A stretch of DNA of 64,000 nucleotides, taken from NCBI GenBank assembly GCA_031261635.1, contig JAISJH010000018.1, forward strand, positions 35,161-99,160, written 5' to 3'. Numbering within the stretch: position 1 is the first letter of the stretch; every line of letters starts with the position of its first letter. Position numbers and translations under genes: made by a program. The DNA is from Oscillospiraceae bacterium. GTDB taxonomy: Bacteria; Bacillota; Clostridia; Oscillospirales; Oscillospiraceae. Below, in pieces: positions 28,866 through 36,712 of this stretch. The notes under the pieces were generated by a model that made no database searches, was not told the origin of the DNA, and saw nothing but the letters and a program-made list of their open reading frames with translations.

Positions 28866-29420
28866 CTACTTAAAATACCGCGCGAGCAGTCCCTCGAAGC
28901 CGCGTCCGTGGCGTGCCTCGTCCTTTGCCATTTCGTGAACCGTGTCGTGTATCGCGTCGTAGTCGAGCTGTTTCGCCTTTTTCGCAATCTCGAATTTGCC
29001 CGCCGTTGCCCCGTTTTCCGCCAGAGCGCGGAGTTCGAGGTTCTTTTTCGTGTCGGGATAGACAATCTCGCCCAAAAGCTCCGCGAATTTCGCGGCGTGT
29101 TCGGCTTCCTCGAGCGCGTAACGCTTGAACGCCTCGGCGATTTCAGGATAGCCCTCGCGGTCGGCCTGACGGCTCATCGCGAGATACATTCCGACTTCCT
29201 TACATTCGCCGTCGAAATTCTCAACAAGTCCCTGGTACACCCAGTCGTCGATAGTACCCTTCGCGCCCGCGCCGATAATGTGTTCCGTAGCGTAGGCGGT
29301 AGTCCCGGCGGCGGCGACTTCGTTGAACTTCGCGGCACCCGCGCCGCAAAGCGGGCATTTATCGGGCGGCGCGTCGCCCTCGTGAACATAACCGCAGACC
29401 GCGCAGACATACTTTTTCAT
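28866..29420 (-). CDS. Reverse rubrerythrin, copy 2
   Basis: [32 protein letters not shown]; closely similar to 11084..11641 over its full length. Confidence 0.9.
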   Translation of the reverse strand: MKKYVCAVCGYVHEGDAPPDKCPLCGAGAAKFNEVAAAGTTAYATEHIIGAGAKGTIDDWVYQGLVENFDGECKEVGMYLAMSRQADREGYPEIAEAFKRYALEEAEHAAKFAELLGEIVYPDTKKNLELRALAENGATAGKFEIAKKAKQLDYDAIHDTVHEMAKDEARHGRGFEGLLARYFK

Positions 29421-29438
29421 CGTGTTTCCTCCTGTAAA

Positions 29439-29496
29439 AATAATGGACAGGCTTTCACCTGTCCATTATTATACAGTATTCTACTAGATTTTGCAA
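29439..29496 (-). promoter_or_regulatory. Promoter overlapped by a 13-bp-arm palindrome upstream of rubrerythrin copy 2
   Basis: AATAATGGACAGG-CTTTCA-CCTGTCCATTATT (29439-29470). Minus-strand promoter TTGCAA (29491-29496), 17 bp, TATAAT (29468-29473). Confidence 0.65.
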
Positions 29497-29914
29497 GAGG
29501 GAGTTTATTCAGTTGACAGATATCAAATATCAAATATCAGAGGGTTATGACAATTGATAATTGATAATGTATAATTGATAATTACGATGGATTGGACGTT
29601 GGTTGCGGCACCCCCCGCCTCTGCGGAGGCACCCCCCTCTAAAGAGGGGGGCTTTGGAGGGTTTGGACGTGGTTACGCCGCGCACGGCGCGGGAACCACC
29701 CCGCCGCCTGCGGGCGGCACCCCTCCCAAGAGGGGAATGGGTTTGGACGGGGATACGTAGGGGCGGGTTTCAAACCCGCCCTCCCCCGTAAATTCCCCTC
29801 TTGGGAGGGAACGCACCGCGAAGCGCCGGGGTGGTTCCCCGCGCCGTGCGCGGACGTAACTCCGTCCAACGTCCCGGCGCATTGCGCCGGGACAGGGCAG
29901 GGCTTCGCCCTGCC

Positions 29915-30092
29915 CGTCTTTGCGAAGCCGCCACCGCACTTGCGATACGTACCTATGAAACGCGGCGAAGCAATCCAGGGTTGACGTAGTAGTCCTACGA
30001 TACGTAGTCCGTATGTTATCCCCCCGGCACTGGATTGCTTCGCACCTGTAACATTGTACGTATCGCGTGCTTACCGGTGCTTCGCAATGACG
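29915..30092. repeat. Long palindromic element, copy 9 (chimeric arms)
   Basis: Same consensus with CAATCCAGGGTTGACGTAG left arm. Confidence 0.9.
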
Positions 30093-30267
30093 GGCAGGGC
30101 GAAGCCCTGCCCCCGCACAATCCGGGCGAGGCAAGCCTCGCCCCTACAAGCGTAACGGTATTTGTATACGCGCACTGCGCGGAAAGGGCGGGTTTGAAAC
30201 CCGCCCCTACGTATATTTTGCGGAAAAGGGGCGGGTTTGAAACCCGCCCCTACGAAGCATTATCTAA

Positions 30268-32619
30268 TTATTTCAAGCTCAGAAGCGCGCGTTTTACTAG
30301 CGTTTTCGCTATTTGCACCTTGTACTTTGTTGCCTCGAACGGTACTGCTTCGGTAACCGCCGCTTCTCCGGCGGCCGCGGCTGTGGCTTCGTCGATTGCT
30401 TTTCCGGCTAGAACTTCCTCCGCCGCGTAGGCGCGGTAGGGCTTCGGAGCTACCGCGTTCAGGCAGATACGCGGGGCTTTGCCGCCGTAGCTTATCGCGA
30501 CGTTCACAAGCGGAAAGTCGATGGATTTACGAAGCGCCATCTTGACGAAAGTGCTTTTCTGACCGGGAAGAGGCGCGGGGAGGCGAATTTCCGTGATAAT
30601 CTCGTCCTCTGAAAGGATAGTGTTGCTCCAGCCGTTGTTGGCGGCGAACAAATCCTCCGCGTCGATAGTCCGCGCGGTCGTAACGATTTTAGCTCCCAAA
30701 GCAATCAGCGCGGGCGCGGTATCGCTCGGGTTGACCGTGTAGCAGCCGCAGTTGAGGCAGCGCTCGGCTTCGATAGCCGCGGCTTCTCTTGTCGGCGTGA
30801 GTGAATCTTCTGTAACGAGGTCGCGCACATTCGCGGGGTTTTCCGCAAGTCTTAAAGCGCATTTATTGGCCAAGCCCGAGGGGCAGATTGTTGTGTACCG
30901 CTCCGCGCGGTTTGCCTTCGGCGTGATTTGCTGATAGCTCACTCCGAGGTAACGGTTGATACCGTTTGAAGCGCGGTGTCCGGCGGCTATGCCTCCGATT
31001 ACGGTAGCTGTCCCGGTGGTTACGTCGCCCGCCGCGAATACGCCCTCGCGCGAAGTCGCCTGTTCCTCCTCGTCGGCTTCGATGCGGCCGCGATTTAGCT
31101 GAACGGTGTACTTGTCGCCGAGGAACGAGGTGTCAACGCCCTGTCCCGTAGCCATCAGCACGTTCTGCGCCGCGACTACCTGCTTGTCGTTCTCGTCATA
31201 CTGCGGGTTGAAGCGTCCCGTTTCGTCCCAGGGTGAGAGGCAACGCTTAATTTCAAGACCCTTGACGACGCCCGATTCCTCGACTACTTTAGAAAGCCCC
31301 CAACCGGGAAGTATTTTAATGCCTTCCTCTAAGGCGCGTCCGATTTCCTCCTCGCTTGCCGGCATACGGTCGCGCGGTTCAAGGCAGGCGAGAGTTACGT
31401 TTTTCGCGCCAAGGCGTTTCGCCGTTACGGCTACGTCCATAGCAACGTTACCGCCGCCGGAAATCATTACGTCCGTACCGACTTTGCCGTCCATCCACTT
31501 TTCAATGTCGGAGAGGAAGTCAAGCCCGAATACGGTCAGTTCCTCACCCGCAAGCCCGAGAACCGGGCGTTTCCAAGCACCCGTCGTATACAGTACGCTG
31601 TCAAATTTCCGCTCAAGGTCAACAGGGTCAACGTCCTTGCCGAGCGTGGTATTGAGCTTGAACTCAATGCCCATACCTTCAAGCAGTTTAATGAAATTGC
31701 GAACGATATCTTTAGGCAGACGGTACGCCGGGATTGCGTACATCAACATTCCCCCGGCCTCCGGCTTAGTCTCGTAAACGGTGACTTTATTCCCGGCGAC
31801 GCGCTGATAATATGCCGCCGCAAGTCCCGCCGGGCCGCCGCCGATTATCGCGACGGTTTTGCCGGTTTCTTTTTCCGGCGCTTTATAGAATTTATCGGCG
31901 TTCTCAACGATATAGTCCGCAAGCGTGCGCTCAACCGCGTTAACGTTCACGGCCTCGTCGTGCGAACAGCGGTTACAGCCGTCCTGACAGAAGTGAGCGC
32001 AGATACGCCCCGTCATCATCGGCATAGGATTGTGCTTAAGAATGAGCCGCGCCGCGCCGTCCCAGTCGCCCTTGCGAATAAGTTCAAGGTAGCCCGGGAT
32101 ATCGGTACCCGCCGGGCATTTATTGGCGCACTGCGCCTGCGGAGCCTGAACGCCGCCGAAGATTGAGTGGTAGCGATTGTCGCCGGTTTCCGCAAAGCAA
32201 CCGGGACCGCCCTTACGAATACAGTCGAAGCGGTTATTCAGCTTTCGGAAGTACCAGCAACGCGGCTGCTGCGCGAGGTTGCCGCCGATTGTTCCCATAT
32301 TGCGGATATTCGGCGTAGCCACGGCCTTTGCGGCCTCCGCGAGCGCGGTATAGCGGTCGCGGATTACTTCGCTCTCGGCAATGTCGGCGAGGCGGGTTGT
32401 TGCTCCGATACGGAGCGTTCCGTTTTCCTCGCGGATATAGTCAAGCCCGAGCTTTTTAATGTCAACTACGGTATTCGTATAGTCGCTGTCGCGGATTACC
32501 GCGTCCTTAAGCGTTCCGAGGAGGTCTGTGCCGCCCGCGATAATCTCCGTACCGGGGATTTGGAGCGCGGCTACCGCGTCGTCAAGCGTCTTTGCTGTTT
32601 TATGGTTAAAAGGTTTCAT
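30268..32619 (-). CDS. Molybdopterin-dehydrogenase FAD subunit (CoxM/HcrB-like) with an inserted GltD-like FAD/NAD(P) oxidoreductase module
   Basis: N-terminus GTEIIAGGTDLLGTLKD...TPNIRNMGTIGGNLAQQPRCWYFR...GDNRYHSIFGG; inserted APEKETGKTVAIIGGGPAGLAAAYYQRVAGNKVTVYE...MISGGGNVAMDVAVTAKRLGA; then NPSDTAPALIALGAKIVTTARTIDAEDLF. Confidence 0.85.
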   Translation of the reverse strand: MKPFNHKTAKTLDDAVAALQIPGTEIIAGGTDLLGTLKDAVIRDSDYTNTVVDIKKLGLDYIREENGTLRIGATTRLADIAESEVIRDRYTALAEAAKAVATPNIRNMGTIGGNLAQQPRCWYFRKLNNRFDCIRKGGPGCFAETGDNRYHSIFGGVQAPQAQCANKCPAGTDIPGYLELIRKGDWDGAARLILKHNPMPMMTGRICAHFCQDGCNRCSHDEAVNVNAVERTLADYIVENADKFYKAPEKETGKTVAIIGGGPAGLAAAYYQRVAGNKVTVYETKPEAGGMLMYAIPAYRLPKDIVRNFIKLLEGMGIEFKLNTTLGKDVDPVDLERKFDSVLYTTGAWKRPVLGLAGEELTVFGLDFLSDIEKWMDGKVGTDVMISGGGNVAMDVAVTAKRLGAKNVTLACLEPRDRMPASEEEIGRALEEGIKILPGWGLSKVVEESGVVKGLEIKRCLSPWDETGRFNPQYDENDKQVVAAQNVLMATGQGVDTSFLGDKYTVQLNRGRIEADEEEQATSREGVFAAGDVTTGTATVIGGIAAGHRASNGINRYLGVSYQQITPKANRAERYTTICPSGLANKCALRLAENPANVRDLVTEDSLTPTREAAAIEAERCLNCGCYTVNPSDTAPALIALGAKIVTTARTIDAEDLFAANNGWSNTILSEDEIITEIRLPAPLPGQKSTFVKMALRKSIDFPLVNVAISYGGKAPRICLNAVAPKPYRAYAAEEVLAGKAIDEATAAAAGEAAVTEAVPFEATKYKVQIAKTLVKRALLSLK

Positions 32620-32637
32620 TTATAATATATCCTCCCC

Positions 32638-35019
32638 TTATATTTTTCCGAGAGCTTTGAGAACTTTATCCGGCGTGGCGGGGGGCTGAACCCATACGCC
32701 TGTCGCGTTATGAATAGCGCACATTATTAAATGTGTATTTGAAAGGCTGTGGCTTATTCCGCTCGCGCCGTAGGCCGCGTTGCCGGAGCGCGTTTCGAGC
32801 GCGACTTTGAGGCTCGGGGGAACGTCCAGAACTCCGGGGTGCTTGTAGTCTATCATATTTTTATTCAGCTGAACTCCGGTTTCCTGGTCGAAGTAATAGT
32901 CCTCCGTAAGCTGACAACCGACCGAGAAGTAAACGCTCTGGTCAAGCTGGCTCTCGAGCGAAGTAGAACGCAGAACCTTGCCCGGGTCAATCGCCGTGCC
33001 GTATTTGGTGACCTCGACAATGCCGGTCTCCTCGTCAACCGCGACTTCCGCGTACACTGTGTTCATAGTGTCAAACTTCTTGCCCATATGCCCCCAGATT
33101 GCCGCGGGGGGACGACCCTCAAAGGTCGAAACAAGCGTTTTCTTAACTGCAAGCCCGAGCGGGTGACTGATTTGCGGGTCGGCTTTAACAACAATTTTGC
33201 CGTCCACAAGGTCAAGGTCCTCCGGCTTATAGCCCTTTAAGGGGTTCGGAGTGGGAGGGCCAAACGAGAACATACCGCCGGCGGGGGGATTTTCAGCCTC
33301 CTCAACGGCCTGTTTCAGTATCATATTTTTCAAAAGCACGGCGTTTTCTTTAGTCGCCCAGCTCGAAGCCGAGGAACCGTCGGAACCGCCGCCGACAGGG
33401 GTAAAGGTATGGCGATAGTCAAAATCAATAACTACATCGTCATAGTCAACGCCGACTTCCTCGGCGACTACAAGCGCGTTGCACTCAACCGCGAAGATGC
33501 CCGTACAGGGACCCTGCGTCGGGAGGTGAACCTTGCCGCCTTTGTACTCGAGCTTCGACTCGTAGCCGGAGAACGCGTGGCGCGGACACATCTGATAGCG
33601 GAACGCCGCGCCGTGCTTGCGCCCGTCGGGAAGCGTTTTAGCTCCCGTAGCGTGCCAGTCCCAGTCCATCATCTCTTTGCCCGCTTCGATACAGGCTTCA
33701 AACGACAGGACTTCGTTCGGGTCCTCCTGGCTCTCGGGGCCGTGCAGGTTGCGTTTAGCTATTTCGATAACGTCAGTGTTGAGTTTATCAGCGATAATGT
33801 GCAGGGCGACGGTAACGCTGTCCCAGTTAAACGGGCAGTGCTGACCGGAGAGGTACATCATTCCGCGGTTAGTATCAATAATCTCCATACGCTGGCGAAT
33901 ATCAAGACAGCGCAGGGTGTAGTACGGACCGTAGCCCTGGTCGTTAGCCGTACCGAAGCTCGAGTTGCTGAACGTCCCGCCGTCCGCTACCGAATAATCG
34001 TCAACGGCGGTGATAACGCCTCTGTCGTCAAAGGCAACCTTTATCGACATATGACGCTGGTTCATTAAAAATCCAAAAGTTTCCTCACGCGTATCGACAC
34101 AGCGTACCGGGCGTCCGACGCGCTTTGCGAGAAACGGCGTAATTTCCTGCGCCTTACGCATACCCCAGTCGCAGTATTTACCGCCCTGGAATAAGCCCTC
34201 CTGAACCGTGCGCTCATCGGGAACGCCGTACATCTGACCTACGCTCGTTCTGCGCTGTACCGCGCCCTCTACGTGAAGCGCGGGTCCCTCGGGGTGATAG
34301 GGGTCGTCAAACCACCACGCTATAGAGCCGACCTGGTTAGGAATATGGCTCGCGAAAGCGGGAAGCTCGACGGTGTATTCAAATATATGGTCAGCGTCGG
34401 TTTTCGCGAATACAGCGTCAACGTCGCCCTGTATCGTATCTGCGTAGCTTACGTTCGCGGCCTTGGGCTTCGCCGGCTGAGGTCCGAACATATCCATTTT
34501 TGTGTAATTAAGTTGACGGATAACGGGGTGTTCGGTGTCGCGTCCTTTTTCGATGTCAACGATAAAGGGCAGAACTTCCCACTGCGGGTCAAGCGCTTTG
34601 AGCGCGAGCTCACAGATATCCTCGTTTTCAGCGACGACTATAACGCCGACTTCGGCGGTATCCTGCTCGGCGTATTCGTCGAGATAGGGGCGTCCCGGAG
34701 GTCCGAAGGGCTGTGCGCCGATTTTTTTGAGTTCCTCGTCCTCCCAGGTGATTATATCAATAACGCCGGGAACGGCAAGCCCCGCCTCGAGGTCAACGGA
34801 AAGTAACTTGGCGTTAGCGTGGGGCGAGCGCAGGAAGCGCGCTTCGCACATATTCGGCACTACATAGTCAGAGCCGAACTTCGCCGTGCCGGTTGCGAGC
34901 GCGTAGGACAGCTTGCCCGGAACGTTCGGCTTGCCGACCCACTTGAAATCCATACGCTTATCGTTCGTGCCGATAAGCTGGTCCATTGAGGATATTCTCT
35001 CTTTTAACTGTAAAGCCAT
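32638..35019 (-). CDS. Xanthine dehydrogenase-family molybdopterin-binding subunit
   Basis: GKLSYALATGTAKFGSDYVVPNMCEARFLRSPHANAKLLSVD...VGRPVRCVDTREETFGFLMNQRH...; ATG 35019 with GGAGG. Confidence 0.85.
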   Translation of the reverse strand: MALQLKERISSMDQLIGTNDKRMDFKWVGKPNVPGKLSYALATGTAKFGSDYVVPNMCEARFLRSPHANAKLLSVDLEAGLAVPGVIDIITWEDEELKKIGAQPFGPPGRPYLDEYAEQDTAEVGVIVVAENEDICELALKALDPQWEVLPFIVDIEKGRDTEHPVIRQLNYTKMDMFGPQPAKPKAANVSYADTIQGDVDAVFAKTDADHIFEYTVELPAFASHIPNQVGSIAWWFDDPYHPEGPALHVEGAVQRRTSVGQMYGVPDERTVQEGLFQGGKYCDWGMRKAQEITPFLAKRVGRPVRCVDTREETFGFLMNQRHMSIKVAFDDRGVITAVDDYSVADGGTFSNSSFGTANDQGYGPYYTLRCLDIRQRMEIIDTNRGMMYLSGQHCPFNWDSVTVALHIIADKLNTDVIEIAKRNLHGPESQEDPNEVLSFEACIEAGKEMMDWDWHATGAKTLPDGRKHGAAFRYQMCPRHAFSGYESKLEYKGGKVHLPTQGPCTGIFAVECNALVVAEEVGVDYDDVVIDFDYRHTFTPVGGGSDGSSASSWATKENAVLLKNMILKQAVEEAENPPAGGMFSFGPPTPNPLKGYKPEDLDLVDGKIVVKADPQISHPLGLAVKKTLVSTFEGRPPAAIWGHMGKKFDTMNTVYAEVAVDEETGIVEVTKYGTAIDPGKVLRSTSLESQLDQSVYFSVGCQLTEDYYFDQETGVQLNKNMIDYKHPGVLDVPPSLKVALETRSGNAAYGASGISHSLSNTHLIMCAIHNATGVWVQPPATPDKVLKALGKI

Positions 35020-35033
35020 TATTATGTTCCCTC

Positions 35034-35681
35034 CTATGCTATTTTCAGCGCGGCTTCGAGGATAGCCTGCGAGTGACGCGGATACGTCCCGCAAATACAG
35101 ATATTACCCGCGAGCGCTTCCTTGCAGTCCTGCTCCGTAGGATTAGGATTGCGGTCAAGCAGCGCCTTCGCGGCAACTAGGAAGCCCGGAGTGCAGTAGC
35201 CGCACTGCATCGCGTCCCATTTACAGTACGCGTCAATGAGCGGTTTCCACTTCGGGTCGGCGGCGATACCCTCAACAGTCTGGATTTTGGTATCTTCAAG
35301 CTCGATTGTGAGGATTTGGCAGGCGAGAATGGGACGGTTGTCCACAATTACGGTACACGAACCGCAAACTCCGCGGTCGCACATATGCTTTGCGCCCGTA
35401 AGCCCCAGACGGAACTGCAAGGTGCGCTGTAGCGTCCAGTGCGGCTCAATGAGCAGGTCGCAGAGTTTACCGTTGAGGTCGAGCGTGACTGTAACGGGGA
35501 GAACCGAAGCGGGGTGTTCGTCGCCGTAGTGAGCGACAAGGGCGTCATACGAGCCGAAATCGCGGTTGCAGAGCGGACAGCGGTACGCCGCCAGAGAGGA
35601 CGGTACCGCCGCAATCAGGTCAGCGGCGCGCTGATGAGCGGCTTCCGCGGTGACTGAAGTGCTGATTTTGTCGTTTGCCAT
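35034..35681 (-). CDS. [2Fe-2S] subunit of a molybdenum hydroxylase (CoxS-like) with an N-terminal C2H2-type zinc-finger motif
   Basis: GAKHMCDRGVCGSCTVIVDNRPILAC...DAMQCGYCTPGFLVAAKALL...GNICICGTY; N-terminus YRCPLCNRDFGSYDALVAHYGDEHP. Confidence 0.88.
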   Translation of the reverse strand: MANDKISTSVTAEAAHQRAADLIAAVPSSLAAYRCPLCNRDFGSYDALVAHYGDEHPASVLPVTVTLDLNGKLCDLLIEPHWTLQRTLQFRLGLTGAKHMCDRGVCGSCTVIVDNRPILACQILTIELEDTKIQTVEGIAADPKWKPLIDAYCKWDAMQCGYCTPGFLVAAKALLDRNPNPTEQDCKEALAGNICICGTYPRHSQAILEAALKIA

Positions 35682-36042
35682 ATTATTTACTCCTTCTTAG
35701 AAGATGGTTTTGTGGTCGTGAACTATTCTTTTGCCACCATTCTACCATATAAGAACGCACCGTGTCAAGTGCTTTGTCAATAATACTCGAAGGGGTACCC
35801 CCCAATCGCGCGCGATTGGGGGTCAGTTAACAGTTAGCAAATATCAAATATCAGAGACGGAGGTTCAGTTAACAGTTAGCAAATATCAGATATCAGAGAC
35901 GATTGGTTTGGACGGGGGTTGCGCCCTGCGGGGGAAACCACCCCGCCCCTGCGGGGGCACCCCTCCACAGAGGGGATGGGGGTTAGGACGTGGGATGCGG
36001 CGCGCACGGTGCGGATTACACAATCCCGTCCCCCGCAACTCT

Positions 36043-36118
36043 CGTCCAAACCCCCGTCCAAACCCCCGTCCAAACCCCCGTCCAAACCCCCGTCCAAACT
36101 CTCGTCCAAACCCGCGTC
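36043..36118. repeat. Tandem array of about 12-bp units (CGTCCAAACCCC)
   Basis: CTCGTCCAAACCCCCGTCCAAACCCCCGTCCAAACCCCCGTCCAAACCCC... about seven units. Confidence 0.9.
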
Positions 36119-36301
36119 CTCATCCCCTCTGTGGAGGGGTGCCGCCCGCAGGCGGCGGGGTGGTTTCCACCGTCCCTCGTCCCGGCGCCGTGCGCCGTCT
36201 TTGCGAAGCGCCGTACGGCGCACCCCGCGCACTGCGCGTAGGACGGGAGAGGGCGGGTTTGAAACCCGCCCCTACGTTTGTTATGCTTATTAGGCTGTTC
36301 T

Positions 36302-36331
36302 AACTATCAAAAGGTGTACCTTTTGATAGTT
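36302..36331. repeat. 30-bp palindrome, site A (central GT)
   Basis: AACTATCAAAAGGT-GT-ACCTTTTGATAGTT; exact reverse complement of site B. Confidence 0.95.
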
Positions 36332-36448
36332 GGGGACAGCAGAGCGATTCTACCAGGTTTTTACAAATTACCCTGCATTTTCTACCCCTTTAGCTCAATT
36401 ATAACATCTTTTATACACCTGCCAGCCCCCTTTTTCGTCAAAAGTGAC

Positions 36449-36478
36449 AACTATCAAAAGGTACACCTTTTGATAGTT
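36449..36478. repeat. 30-bp palindrome, site B (central AC), extended to 18-bp arms at 36445-36482
   Basis: TGAC-AACTATCAAAAGGT-AC-ACCTTTTGATAGTT-GTCA. Confidence 0.95.
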
Positions 36479-36511
36479 GTCAATTTTATTAAGAAATTGT
36501 TAAATCGGGGG

Positions 36512-36540
36512 TTGACAGTTATGACAGAATGTGCTATAAT
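36512..36540 (+). promoter_or_regulatory. Promoter upstream of the MCP gene
   Basis: TTGACA, 17 bp, TATAAT. Confidence 0.8.
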
Positions 36541-36712
36541 ACCAAGTATCTAACATATATATACGGAAAATGTAAACCTTGACGTGCGCTATGATGTTAA
36601 TATCCGGCAAACTTCTCTATGGCAGTCAACTATAAAAAAATGTACACATATGTACGCATTTTATAGTTATTATAAACCGTCAACCAACCATATTAAGAAG
36701 GAGAGCCTCAAA

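Noticed and set aside
31106-31777. 223-aa plus-strand ORF inside the FAD-GltD fusion gene
   Set aside because: Antisense shadow of a strongly supported minus-strand gene.
36043-36118. Possible CRISPR array (regularly spaced short repeats)
   Set aside because: Units are contiguous 12-bp tandem repeats without unique spacers, and no cas genes are present.
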